A DNA stretch of 64,000 nucleotides from Pseudomonas triticifolii (GTDB taxonomy: Bacteria > Pseudomonadota > Gammaproteobacteria > Pseudomonadales > Pseudomonadaceae): contig NZ_JACONV010000004.1 of NCBI RefSeq assembly GCF_014358015.1, forward strand, positions 62,001 through 126,000. The letters run 5' to 3'. Made by a program: the position numbers and the translations under genes. Positions within the stretch are counted from its first letter, which is position 1. Every line of letters begins with the position of its first letter. Positions 17,031-26,663 of the stretch are shown here, in pieces. The notes beneath the pieces were generated by a model that saw only the letters and a program-made list of their open reading frames with translations, had not been told where the DNA came from and did not search any database.

Positions 17031-18335
17031 TCAACTGCGTTTGGCGACCTGCGGTTTTTCCCATTCGGGAGCAGGCCCAATGGCAGTCGAGCGGTTGTCG
17101 AGTTGCTGCATCAATACCTGACGATCACAGGCGTTTTCCGACAGCGAGATCACGACCGTGGCCACCGCATTGCTGGCCAGGCTGGTCAGCGCGCGGGCTT
17201 CAGACATGAACCGATCGATGCCGATCAACAAGGCCAGGCCTGCCAGCGGAATGTCATGGATCACCGTCAGGGTCGAGGCCAGTGCCACGAAACCGCTACC
17301 GGTTACCCCTGCTGCGCCTTTGGAGGACAGCAGCATGATCGCCAGCATGGTCAGGGTCTGGGTCATGCTCAGTTCGATGTTGCAGGCCTGAGCAATAAAG
17401 ACCGCCGCCAGCGACAGGTAGATCGCCGTGCCGTCCAGGTTGAAGGAATACCCCGTCGGCAACACCAGCCCCACGACACCCTTCTTGCAGCCCAGCGCCT
17501 GAAGTTTTTCCAGCATGCGCGGCATCACGGGCTCGGTGGAAGACGTACCCAGCACCACCAGAAACTCTTCGCGCAAGTAGCGCAGCAGCTTCCACAGACT
17601 GAAACCATTGGCGCGGCAGATGCTGCCCAGCACCACGAACACGAAGAAACCGCAGGCGATGTACAGGGTCATGATCAGCTTGGCGAGCGAGCCCAGCGAG
17701 GTGATGCCGTACTGACCTACCGTGAACGCCAGCGCACCGAACGCGCCAATCGGGGCAAAGCGCATCAGGTAGGAGAAGATCTTGAAGACCATGTGCGATG
17801 CCGATTCCAGCACATTCAGCACTGGCTTGCCGCGCTCGCCCAGCGACGACAGGGCAAAGCCGGACAGCACGGCGATGAACAATACCGGTAACACTTCGCC
17901 CTTGTTAAACGCGCCGATGAAGGTGTCCGGGATGATGTGCATGAAGAAATCCACGACGCCCAGCTTGGCCGCAGACTCGGTGTACTGGGAAAGACCTGCC
18001 GTGCTGAGTTTTGCCGGATCGATGTTCATGCCGGTGCCTGGCTGGAACACATAGACCGCAACCAGACCGATGATCAGGCTGATCACCGTCAACCCCAGAA
18101 ACAACAGCAATGTCTTGCTCATCAGACGCCCGAGCGACTGTTTGTCGCTCATGCCGGCAATGCCGGTGACGATGGTGCAGAACACCACCGGGGCGATCAT
18201 CATCTTGATCAGCTTGATGAACGCGTCGCCCAATGGCTTGAGGGCAACGGCCTGCTGACCCCAGAGATGACCGACCAGAACCCCGAGGATCACGGCGCAG
18301 ATGATCTGGAAATACAGCGATTTTGCGATTTTCAT
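17031..18335 (-). CDS. dctA: C4-dicarboxylate/H+ (Na+) symporter DctA
   Basis: The 434-residue product is a DAACS-family symporter. It shows the starting SLYFQIICAVILGVLVGHLW, the substrate-binding region TSSTEPVMPRMLEKLQALGC, and VLPTGYSFNLDGTAIYLSLA followed by SSKGAAGVTGSGFVALASTL. These are DctA hallmarks. It takes succinate, fumarate, malate and orotate across the inner membrane. It sits in a carboxylate module with a CitMHS carrier and a tautomerase, so this copy may be a local paralogue, not the main DctA. A weak GC hairpin (16965-16986) lies after its neighbour region without a T run. Confidence 0.9.
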   Translation of the reverse strand: MKIAKSLYFQIICAVILGVLVGHLWGQQAVALKPLGDAFIKLIKMMIAPVVFCTIVTGIAGMSDKQSLGRLMSKTLLLFLGLTVISLIIGLVAVYVFQPGTGMNIDPAKLSTAGLSQYTESAAKLGVVDFFMHIIPDTFIGAFNKGEVLPVLFIAVLSGFALSSLGERGKPVLNVLESASHMVFKIFSYLMRFAPIGAFGALAFTVGQYGITSLGSLAKLIMTLYIACGFFVFVVLGSICRANGFSLWKLLRYLREEFLVVLGTSSTEPVMPRMLEKLQALGCKKGVVGLVLPTGYSFNLDGTAIYLSLAAVFIAQACNIELSMTQTLTMLAIMLLSSKGAAGVTGSGFVALASTLTVIHDIPLAGLALLIGIDRFMSEARALTSLASNAVATVVISLSENACDRQVLMQQLDNRSTAIGPAPEWEKPQVAKRS

Positions 18336-18401
18336 GAGGCATCACCCATTATTGGAGTTGTTCTGATGCGGGTTTGAACAAACAGGCCAGGCGGTTAAGA
18401 C

Positions 18402-19484
18402 CTAACCCGCCAGTCGCTGAGCGAGTGGCGCGTACACTTCGCCGGAAAACAGTCGGCGCGCCGTGCGCACCACTGAAGCCCGAATGGTCTGCTGATCAGG
18501 TCCTACGTAGCTCATGGCAACGTCGATGGCCCCGCTCGGGTGTTCGAGTCGTACCTTCTGCAAGCGCTCGTGACCACTGATCCCCAGCAGCTTCGCGACC
18601 ACCGTGGCGTCGCTGACACAGGCCGTCGCCAGGCCAATCGAGCCGGTGATGGCCAACGCCTTATGACAGTTATGTGGCATGAAGTAACGAACCTTGAGCG
18701 TGCCACCTGCACTGGGCAGAGACACCAGTACCGGCTTGGGAATCACCTTGTCGCTGACATCGCCCAGCCCCATCGCGACACCGGCCTTGAGCCGCAGCGC
18801 TTCGAGCCTGCGCAGGAAGTCAGTGTCGGCATCCAGTTCGGCCGGGCTCTCGTCTCCACGCTTGCCCAGCAATGACGCCTCAATGATCACCATCGGCATG
18901 GCCATGTCGATGCAGGTCACAGGTACGCCGTCGAAGACATCGGTCTGTCGGCCGGTCGGGAACAGCTTGCCGGTCTTGCTGCCCGCCGCGTCGAGAAAGG
19001 TCAGTTGCACAGGTGCTGCCGAGCCGGGTACGCCGTCAATCTGCGTATCGCCGTCGTAACTGACCTGACCGGCTGGCGTGCTGACGTCGGCGCAGACAAA
19101 GGTGCCGGTGTTGAGGTTGCGAATCCGTACCTGGGTCACATCACCGGTCGCCGCCACCAGCCCGTGCTCGACGGCGAAAGGCCCGACGGCGCAGAGCATA
19201 TTGCCGCAATTGGGCGCAGTATCGACACGGCGCTGGGACACCATCACCTGTACGAACAGATAATCGACATCGGCATCGGGGTGCTCGGAAGGACTGACGA
19301 TGGCAACCTTGCTGGTCTGCGGGCTGCCACCACCAATACCGTCGATCTCCAGCTCATGCCCCGAGCCCATGACTGCCAGCAATAGTTCGTCACGCTCAGC
19401 GGTCGAAGAAGGTAGATCACTGGCGAGGAATACCGGCCCCTTGGAGGTGCCGCCGCGCATGAGAACGCAGGGAATCGGTTGCAT
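18402..19484 (-). CDS. PrpF-family isomerase (4-oxalomesaconate tautomerase / GalD-like)
   Basis: The product has 360 residues from the ATG at 19484; upstream in-frame sequence is not conserved in type. It begins PIPCVLMRGGTSKGPVF, the PrpF signature, and has the active-site cysteine in APNCGNMLCAVGPFA and FMPHNCHKALAITG in the second half. It resembles GalD of Pseudomonas putida, which tautomerises 4-oxalomesaconate in gallate breakdown; PrpF itself isomerises aconitates. No gallate dioxygenase is nearby. With two carboxylate carriers and a porin, acting on an aconitate-type acid is an equal possibility. A divergent LysR gene lies upstream. Confidence 0.88.
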   Translation of the reverse strand: MQPIPCVLMRGGTSKGPVFLASDLPSSTAERDELLLAVMGSGHELEIDGIGGGSPQTSKVAIVSPSEHPDADVDYLFVQVMVSQRRVDTAPNCGNMLCAVGPFAVEHGLVAATGDVTQVRIRNLNTGTFVCADVSTPAGQVSYDGDTQIDGVPGSAAPVQLTFLDAAGSKTGKLFPTGRQTDVFDGVPVTCIDMAMPMVIIEASLLGKRGDESPAELDADTDFLRRLEALRLKAGVAMGLGDVSDKVIPKPVLVSLPSAGGTLKVRYFMPHNCHKALAITGSIGLATACVSDATVVAKLLGISGHERLQKVRLEHPSGAIDVAMSYVGPDQQTIRASVVRTARRLFSGEVYAPLAQRLAG

Positions 19485-19650
19485 AATGTCTGACTCTTGG
19501 TGATCAATTGGTGGCATTGATGTGTTGGAAGCAAGAGTCACATGGATTATTTTGCTTATCCAATGCAAAGATCGTAGCCATTATTCCACTTAACGAAATA
19601 ATGTAATGCAATCGAATCGCCTTTCCATGTTCGGCAGCGGGGAATAAAAC

Positions 19651-20541
19651 TTGGAATATGAACTGCAAGATATCCGATCTTTCGTGAAGATCGCCGAACT
19701 TGGCAGCTTTCATGAGGCCGCCGAAGTGCTGCACATCTCGCAGCCTGCACTCACGCGGCGCATCAAGAAGCTCGAACAGGGCCTGGGGACGTCGCTGCTT
19801 GATCGCACGACGCGACGGGTCAGCCTGACCAGCGTGGGTCGGGATTTTTTCCCCAAGGCTCGCCGGTTGCTCGATGACTTCGAGGATTCGATTCTCAACA
19901 TCCGTGAACTGGCCGAGCGTCAGATTGGTCAGGTCACCCTCGCCTGCATCCCGACCGCCGCGTTCTATTTCCTGCCCAGCGTGATCCGGCTGTACAACGA
20001 GCGTTATCCCCAGATCCGCATCCGCCTGCTCGACCTGAGCGCCAACGAAGGTCTGGAAGCGGTGCTGCGGGGTGAGGCGGACTTCGGCATCAACATGATG
20101 AGCGGGCAGCACCCGGACATTGAATTCGTGCCGCTGGTTAAAGAACCCTTCGTGCTGGCATGCCGACGCGATCATGAGCTGGCAAAGCGTGAATCGGTGG
20201 CCTGGATCGAGCTGAGCGATTACCGGTTAATCGGTGTCGGACGCCTGAGCGGTAACCGGATGATCCTCGATCACGCTCTGGCCGGGCTCGGCTGGCGTCC
20301 GAAATGGTTCTACGAAGTGCAGCATTTGTCGACGTCATTGGGGATGGTCGAAGCAGGTCTGGGCATCTCGGCCATGCCCAGCCTGGCGATGCCCGCCGAT
20401 GATCACCCGACCCTGGTCAGCGTTCCGCTGGTTGACCCGGTGGTGATCAGAACGCTGGGGCTGGTATCAAGGCGCGGCGCATCGCTGTCACCCGCTGCCG
20501 AGAAATTCGTCGCGATGCTGCTGGAGCAATGGCCACAGTAG
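19651..20541 (+). CDS. LysR-family transcriptional regulator of the carboxylate module
   Basis: This 296-residue LysR regulator starts at TTG 19651, because the helix-turn-helix begins only a few residues later (LQDIRSFVKIAELGSFHEAA) and no nearer ATG exists. AGCGGGGA lies upstream as ribosome binding site. Residues IGQVTLACIPTAAFYFLPSV open the effector domain. It is divergent from the tautomerase gene with 166 bases between starts, so it probably controls the 14.3-19.5 kb module. Confidence 0.88.
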   Translation: MEYELQDIRSFVKIAELGSFHEAAEVLHISQPALTRRIKKLEQGLGTSLLDRTTRRVSLTSVGRDFFPKARRLLDDFEDSILNIRELAERQIGQVTLACIPTAAFYFLPSVIRLYNERYPQIRIRLLDLSANEGLEAVLRGEADFGINMMSGQHPDIEFVPLVKEPFVLACRRDHELAKRESVAWIELSDYRLIGVGRLSGNRMILDHALAGLGWRPKWFYEVQHLSTSLGMVEAGLGISAMPSLAMPADDHPTLVSVPLVDPVVIRTLGLVSRRGASLSPAAEKFVAMLLEQWPQ

Positions 20542-20900
20542 TGCCGGGACCTGGCATGACGCTGTCCCGTAGCGAACAACGACTGCGGGGCTCGTCTCAA
20601 GACGCAGCGAGGCGTTCCGGGTTATCCGCTGGATCCACGACGCATTGCCCTGGCATTGCTTCATTCCTGTCATCAAATACGGCTGAAAAACCCGGCATCG
20701 GTAAACCTTTAACGGCAGCCTGGGCACCATGATGTGCTTTTAACATCACCTAAGTCCGTGGTTTATGGAATGATCACGTGTCAGTGACGTCTATGTTGCA
20801 CCAAGCGACCGCAAAAATTTTCGATTTGCACAACTTCTGCCCAGTAAAACTGCCTCATGACTGAGGCCTTGCGAACCAAGCGCGTAAATGAGTCGACCGT
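20542..20900. other. intergenic region before the hybrid kinase
   Basis: No gene is seen. A weak 6-base stem, TGATGT/ACATCA, lies near 20732-20750. The region becomes AT-rich towards 20850 and presumably holds the kinase promoter. Confidence 0.4.
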
Positions 20901-22988
20901 ATGAATAATGATGCGCCTGACATGGGGCCAATACATTCAGAACAATCGGGTTCTCCTGCAGAGGAAACCTTCGAGCAGATGCAGCTGGCGCTGGACTCGG
21001 GCGCCGTCGTGGGCACGTGGGTATGGGACGTCACCGCCGACCTGCTCGTGGCCGACGAACGCTTTGCTCGCAGCTTCGGATTGCTGAAGCAAAAGTGCCG
21101 CGAGGGTTTACCGCTTGAGTGCGTAATGGCGTCCATCCACCCGGACGATGTGCAGCGGGTCAAAGATGCGATCAGCCACATCCTCGAAAGCGGCGATGTT
21201 TTCAGGTGTGAATACCGGGTCAGACAAAAAGATGGCGTTTATCGCTGGGTAGAAGCCACCAGCCGTATAGAACGTGATGCTCAGGGCAAGGCCGTGCGTT
21301 GCCCTGGCGTGTTGCTGGATATCGAGGCCCGCCGCGCTGCCGAACAGGAGCGCGATCGCCTCACTTCGTTGCTGCGTATTTTCACGGCGGCGGTTCCAGG
21401 CGTGGTCTACGCCAAGGATCTTGAGGGCAAAATGCTCGTGGCCAACCGTGGCACGGCCGCCTTGGTCGGCAAACCCCCGGAGTTCTTCATCGGCAAGACC
21501 GACATGGACTTCCTTGATGACAAGGATCAGGCGCGGATCATCATGGAAACCGACCGCCGGATCATGGACACCAACACCAGCGAGCAGATCGAAGAACAGG
21601 TAAATCTGCCCGATGGCTCGGCCGCCACGTTCCTGTCCACCAAAGCCCCGCTGCTCAATGACGACGGTGAAGTCATCGGCCTGATCGGCTCATCAATCGA
21701 CGTGACGGCCAGAAAGCAGGCCGAGGTGGCCGTCCAGGAACTCAACCAGACGCTGGAGCAACGTATAGGGCAGGCCATTCACGAACGTGAACAGGTCGAA
21801 GATGCGCTGCGACACGCGCAGAAAATGGACGCTGTCGGTCAACTGACCGGCGGCATTGCCCACGACTTCAATAACCTGCTGGCCGGTATTTCCGGCAGCC
21901 TGGAAATGATTCAGACCCGCATGGCTCAGGGGCGTCTGGCCGATGTGGATAAATACGTCAGCGTGGCTCAGGGTGCCGTCCGAAGAGCCGCGTCCTTGAC
22001 CCATCGTCTGCTGGCTTTTTCCAGGCGTCAGACGTTGTCGCCTGAAGTGACCAACGTGAATACCTTGATTCACGGCATGGAAGAATTGATCGGTCGCACG
22101 GTTGGCCCGTCCATAGAGCTGCAAGTCGTTGCCGATAAAAACGTGTGGCCTGCACTGATCGACCCTGCACAGCTGGAAAACTCGTTACTGAATCTGTGCC
22201 TGAACGCCCGCGATGCCATGCCCAACGGCGGCCGCATCGTCATCGAAACCGCCAACGCATCGCTCGACGAATGCATCGACCCGGATCACGGTGTTGCCGC
22301 TGGCGAACACCTGAGCATCCGCGTGACGGATAACGGCACCGGCATGAACCCGGACACTGTGGCCAAAGCATTCGAGCCGTTTTTCACCACCAAACCGATT
22401 GGCGCGGGCACCGGCCTCGGCCTGTCGATGGTGTACGGCTTCGTGAGGCAATCGGGTGGTCAGATCAAGGTCGAGTCGGTGGAAGGTCAAGGCACCACCA
22501 TCGTGATGCATCTGCCGCGACACATTGCTGAAGCCGGCCAGCATCCTGCTGGCAAGGGCAAAGACGACGCGTCCCGAATCCCTCATGGCGAAACCGTGCT
22601 GGTGGTCGATGACGAGCCGTCCGTGCGAATGCTGGTCGTCGAGGTCCTGTCAAACCATGGCTACCACGCCCTCGAAGCCGCCGACGCGCAGGCGGGCCTG
22701 GAAATTTTGCAGTCGGACACGCACATCGATCTGCTCATCAGCGATGTCGGCCTGCCAGGCGGCATGAACGGCCGGGAAATGGCCGACGTCGCGCGCAAGC
22801 ATCGTCCCGCCCTGCCCACGCTGTTCATCACCGGCTACGCCGAAACCTCGGCGCTGGACGGCTGCCACCTGCAACCCAAGACGCAGATACTGACCAAGCC
22901 GTTCGGGCTGGAGGTGTTGGCGTCAAGGATCAAGGAGCTGATCAGTGAACGCGGCCAGGATCAGGATCCGACGCGCGCTTTCAGATGA
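20901..22988 (+). CDS. hybrid sensor histidine kinase with two PAS domains and a receiver
   Basis: This 695-residue kinase has no membrane segment and is cytoplasmic. Order: PAS/PAC (about residues 28-155, ending YRWVEATSRIERDAQGKAVR), a second PAS (about 160-275, VVYAKDLEGKMLVANRGTAA), a short coiled coil, a HisKA domain with phosphohistidine in GGIAHDFNNLLAGISGS near residue 320, an HATPase (SLLNLCLNARDAMPNGGRI, GTGLGLSMVYGFV), and a C-terminal receiver with the phospho-aspartate in LLISDVGLPGGMNG near residue 614. No partner regulator or output gene is adjacent, so it is an orphan; the signal is unknown. Confidence 0.93.
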   Translation: MNNDAPDMGPIHSEQSGSPAEETFEQMQLALDSGAVVGTWVWDVTADLLVADERFARSFGLLKQKCREGLPLECVMASIHPDDVQRVKDAISHILESGDVFRCEYRVRQKDGVYRWVEATSRIERDAQGKAVRCPGVLLDIEARRAAEQERDRLTSLLRIFTAAVPGVVYAKDLEGKMLVANRGTAALVGKPPEFFIGKTDMDFLDDKDQARIIMETDRRIMDTNTSEQIEEQVNLPDGSAATFLSTKAPLLNDDGEVIGLIGSSIDVTARKQAEVAVQELNQTLEQRIGQAIHEREQVEDALRHAQKMDAVGQLTGGIAHDFNNLLAGISGSLEMIQTRMAQGRLADVDKYVSVAQGAVRRAASLTHRLLAFSRRQTLSPEVTNVNTLIHGMEELIGRTVGPSIELQVVADKNVWPALIDPAQLENSLLNLCLNARDAMPNGGRIVIETANASLDECIDPDHGVAAGEHLSIRVTDNGTGMNPDTVAKAFEPFFTTKPIGAGTGLGLSMVYGFVRQSGGQIKVESVEGQGTTIVMHLPRHIAEAGQHPAGKGKDDASRIPHGETVLVVDDEPSVRMLVVEVLSNHGYHALEAADAQAGLEILQSDTHIDLLISDVGLPGGMNGREMADVARKHRPALPTLFITGYAETSALDGCHLQPKTQILTKPFGLEVLASRIKELISERGQDQDPTRAFR

Positions 22989-23111
22989 AGCATGGGGTGG
23001 TGTTCGTAACGCCCCTCCCCTTGCCTGACGATGGGGTCTTGAGAACTCATCTCGAGGCACCCTCGCTACTCTGATCGCCCATGACGTTGCCAGCGCCAGT
23101 CAGACGCCAGA

Positions 23112-23510
23112 TTAGCGAGCCTCTGTTCTGCGCAACACGTGCCACACCACACCACTCATCACCCCGATCAACCCCGCAGCCGCCAGCAGCACCAGACTGT
23201 GCGAGGCACTGAACGCTGCCTGTCCGGCCGTCATCAGCGGCTGGGCCTTGTCACCGCCGAGGGCATTGGCGGCGATCATGGTCTCGCCGATGGAGCGTGC
23301 AGCGGCAAGCGTGCCCATAGGGATCAACAGGCTGGCCATCAGCGACGGATAGATGTCGATGATCCACACCACCTGCGTGCCGCTGGCTTGCAGGGCCAGG
23401 GCGAGCGACGGCACAGCGACGTGCAGAATAGTCATGTCCAGTACGATCGGCAGAGACGCCATCATCACCGACAACAACATCCACCAACGATTTACAGCTT
23501 TTCCAGGCAC
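23112..23510 (-). pseudogene. remnant of a DHA2-type MFS drug transporter with a large internal deletion
   Basis: The 132-residue frame starts like a SmvA/EmrB-type drug exporter: WMLLSVMMASLPIVLDMTIL is membrane segment 1 and VVWIIDIYPSLMASLLIPMG is segment 2. It then jumps to ARSIGETMIAANALGGDKAQ and a last membrane segment, which look like the C-terminal end of the same family. The family is about 450-500 residues, so roughly 330-370 residues are missing while the frame stays open. Its GTG start has a plausible ribosome binding site. Two or three membrane helices cannot make a transporter. Confidence 0.75.
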
Positions 23511-23555
23511 GACAGATAACCTTTTTTCACCGTATTGAGCGCAGCGCTCGCCTGC

Positions 23556-26500
23556 TTACTGCGTCCGCCCGGAGCGCTTCAACCGCTCTACCAGCCCCAT
23601 GACCAGCACGAAAAACACCGGCACGAAGATCACCGCCAGGGTCGCAGTGAGCATCCCGCCGATCACGCCCGTGCCAATCGCCTGCTGACTGGCCGAGCTT
23701 GCGCCGCTGGCGAACACCAGCGGCACCACACCGAGCATGAACGCCAGCGACGTCATCACAATCGGCCGCAGGCGCAGGCGCGCTGCCTGGATGCTTGCCT
23801 CGACCCGACCCATGCCTTGGTCGTTCAACGTCTTGGCAAACTCGATAATCAGGATCGCGTTCTTCGCCGACAGCCCCATGATAGTGATCAGACCGACCTT
23901 GAAAAACACATCGTTGGGCATGCCACGCAACGTGACGGCCAGCACTGCCCCCAGAATGCCCAACGGCACCACCATCAGCACGGCCAGCGGTATCGCCCAG
24001 CTCTCATAGAGCGCCGCCAGACACAGGAACACCACCAGCATGGACAGCGCCATCAACAGCGGCGCCTGTCCGCCCGACACGCGCTCCTGCAAGGACAGGC
24101 CTGTCCACTCCAGCGCGAAGCCCTTGGGCAACGCCGAAGCCAGACGTTCCAGCTCATCCATCGCCTCACCCGTGCTGTGTCCCGGAGAAGGTTCGCCAGA
24201 CAGGCTTACGGCGGGATAGCCGTTGTAGCGGTTGAGCTGGGCCGGCCCTCGTGACCAGGTCGCCTTGGCGAAGGCAGACACCGGCACCATGCGACCCTCA
24301 CGGTTTTTGACTTCCAGACGCAGCAGATCATCAACCTGCTGGCGACGATCCCCCTCGCTCTGCACGATCACCTGCTGCATGCGACCTTTGTTTGGAAAGT
24401 CGTTCACGTACGCGGAGCCCAGCGAGGTCGAGAGCACACTGGCGATGTCCGAGAACGACACGCCCATGGCATTGGCTTGCTGGCGGTCCACTTCGATATT
24501 GACCTGCGGCGCTTCGGCCAGAGAGGCTTCGCGCACGTTCTGCAGGACTGGACTCGCGCCCGCCTTGCTCAATAGCTCGTCCCGCGCCTGGGTCAACGCG
24601 TTGTAGCCCTGAGCGCCACGATCCTGGAGCCGCACCTCAAAACCGCCCGAGGTGCCCAGCCCTTCGACCGGAGGCGGCAGCAGACTGAACACCATGGCGT
24701 CCTTGAAGCCCATGAACACTGCACTGGCACGGTCTGCGATGCTCTGCGCAGAATCTTCTGCGGATCGCTGCGACCAGTCCTTCAGCGTCGTGAAGGCCAG
24801 CGCCGCATTCTGACCACTGCCGGAGAAGCTGAAGCCCAGAATCATCACGGTGTTGGCGATACCGGGCTCCTGCGCATTGTGCGCTTCGATCTGTTTGGCG
24901 ATTTCAATGGTGCGGCTCTGGCTCGCACCGGGCGGCAACTGGATATCGGTGATGGTGTAGCCCTGATCCTCGACCGGCAGAAACGAGGACGGCAAGCGGC
25001 TGAACAGCAGCCCCATCACGCCCACCAGCAGCAGGAATACAAACATGTACCGACCCATCCGGTGCACCGCTTTGTGGACCCAGCTTTCATACCGGGCACT
25101 GAAGCGCTCGAACGTGCGGTTGAACCCACCGAAAAAGCCACGCTTCTCATGATGCGAGCCCGCCGGGATCGGCTTGAGCAGTGTCGCGCACAGCGCAGGC
25201 GTCAGGCTCAAGGCCAGAAACGCCGAGAACACGATGGCAACGGCCATGGAAATCGAGAACTGCTGATAGATCACGCCGACCGAGCCTGACATGAACGCCA
25301 TCGGAATGAACACCGCGGTGAGCACCAGCGTGATCCCGATGATCGCACTGCTGATTTCACCCATGGCCTTGCGTGTCGCCTCCTTGGGCGACAGACCTTC
25401 CTGCGCCATCAGTCGCTCGACGTTCTCAACCACCACAATGGCGTCGTCCACCAGAATGCCGATGGCCAGCACCATGCCGAACAGCGTCAGCACGTTGATC
25501 GAGAATCCCAACAGGTACATCACCGCACATGTGCCCATCAGGGCGACCGGCACCACCAGTGCCGGAATCAGCGTGTAACGAATGTTCTGCAGAAAGACGA
25601 ACATCACGATGAACACGAGCACCATGGCTTCCATCAAGGTGTAGATCACTTTTGTGATCGAGACTTTGACGAAGGGCGAGGTGTCATAAGGAATGTCATA
25701 TTTCACACCGGCCGGGAAGTAGCGCGACAACTCGTCGAGTTTTTCCCGCACCCGCGTCGCGGTGCTCATGGCGTTGCCTGCAGGTGCCAGTTGCACGCCG
25801 ACAGCCACGGACGCCTTTCCGTCCAGACGCGTCGCGAAGTTGTAGCTCTGACCGCCCACCTCGACTCGCGCGACGTCGCCCACGGTCACGGTGGAGCCGT
25901 TGGGATTGGCCTTAAGCACAATGGCAGCGAATTCCTGCGGCGTACTGAGCTGCCCTTTGACCATGACGGTCGCGGTCAGCTCCTGATCGGTCGCAGAAGG
26001 CAGATCGCCAATGCTGCCCGCCGAAACCTGCACGTTCTGCTCGGCGATGGCCTGGCTCACGTCAGCGGGGGTCAGGTTATAGGCAACCAGCTTCTGCGGG
26101 GCTATCCAGATTCGCATGGCGCGCTCGGAGCCGAACAGCTGGGCCTTGCCCACACCCTCAAGACGCTTGAGTTCGTTGACCACGTTGCGCGCCATGTAAT
26201 CGCTCAGGGCGATTTCATCCAGACGGCCGTCGGTGGAGGTCAGCGTGCCGATCATCAGGAAACCTGCCGAGGTTTCTTCTATCTGCAACCCCTGCTGACT
26301 CACTGCCCGAGGCAGGCGTGGCTCGATCACTTTCAGGCGGTTCTGCACATCGACCTTGGCCAGCTCCGGATCGGTGCCGTTCTGGAAGGTGATGGTCATG
26401 GTCGCCGTGCCCTGGCTGCTGCTGGAGCTGAAATACAGCAGGTGATTGACGCCGTTGAGTTCCTGCTCGATCAGGCTCACCACACTCTCATCGATGGTCT

Positions 26501-26663
26501 GGGCCGAGGCACCCGGATAGGTGGCGGTCAGCTCGATCTGTGGGGGCGCGACGCTGGGGTATTGGGCGACAGGCAAATTCGGTATGGCCAACAGGCCAGC
26601 CAGCACGATGAACAGCGCAATGACCCAGGCGAAGACCGGCCGGCTGATAAAGAACAGGGCCAT
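23556..26663 (-). CDS. RND multidrug efflux pump, inner-membrane component (HAE1 family)
   Basis: The product is 1035 residues, the standard length for AcrB/MexB-type pumps. It starts with the typical FFISRPVFAWVIALFIVLAG. The proton-relay aspartates are in GILVDDAIVVVENVERLM and the partner lysine in KNAILIIEFAKTLND. It works as a trimer with the membrane-fusion protein encoded directly upstream, the two genes overlapping by one base (TAATG). No outer-membrane factor gene follows, so it probably borrows an OprM/TolC-like protein from elsewhere. The divergent two-component system suggests induction by an envelope or drug signal. Confidence 0.95.
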   Translation of the reverse strand: MALFFISRPVFAWVIALFIVLAGLLAIPNLPVAQYPSVAPPQIELTATYPGASAQTIDESVVSLIEQELNGVNHLLYFSSSSSQGTATMTITFQNGTDPELAKVDVQNRLKVIEPRLPRAVSQQGLQIEETSAGFLMIGTLTSTDGRLDEIALSDYMARNVVNELKRLEGVGKAQLFGSERAMRIWIAPQKLVAYNLTPADVSQAIAEQNVQVSAGSIGDLPSATDQELTATVMVKGQLSTPQEFAAIVLKANPNGSTVTVGDVARVEVGGQSYNFATRLDGKASVAVGVQLAPAGNAMSTATRVREKLDELSRYFPAGVKYDIPYDTSPFVKVSITKVIYTLMEAMVLVFIVMFVFLQNIRYTLIPALVVPVALMGTCAVMYLLGFSINVLTLFGMVLAIGILVDDAIVVVENVERLMAQEGLSPKEATRKAMGEISSAIIGITLVLTAVFIPMAFMSGSVGVIYQQFSISMAVAIVFSAFLALSLTPALCATLLKPIPAGSHHEKRGFFGGFNRTFERFSARYESWVHKAVHRMGRYMFVFLLLVGVMGLLFSRLPSSFLPVEDQGYTITDIQLPPGASQSRTIEIAKQIEAHNAQEPGIANTVMILGFSFSGSGQNAALAFTTLKDWSQRSAEDSAQSIADRASAVFMGFKDAMVFSLLPPPVEGLGTSGGFEVRLQDRGAQGYNALTQARDELLSKAGASPVLQNVREASLAEAPQVNIEVDRQQANAMGVSFSDIASVLSTSLGSAYVNDFPNKGRMQQVIVQSEGDRRQQVDDLLRLEVKNREGRMVPVSAFAKATWSRGPAQLNRYNGYPAVSLSGEPSPGHSTGEAMDELERLASALPKGFALEWTGLSLQERVSGGQAPLLMALSMLVVFLCLAALYESWAIPLAVLMVVPLGILGAVLAVTLRGMPNDVFFKVGLITIMGLSAKNAILIIEFAKTLNDQGMGRVEASIQAARLRLRPIVMTSLAFMLGVVPLVFASGASSASQQAIGTGVIGGMLTATLAVIFVPVFFVLVMGLVERLKRSGRTQ

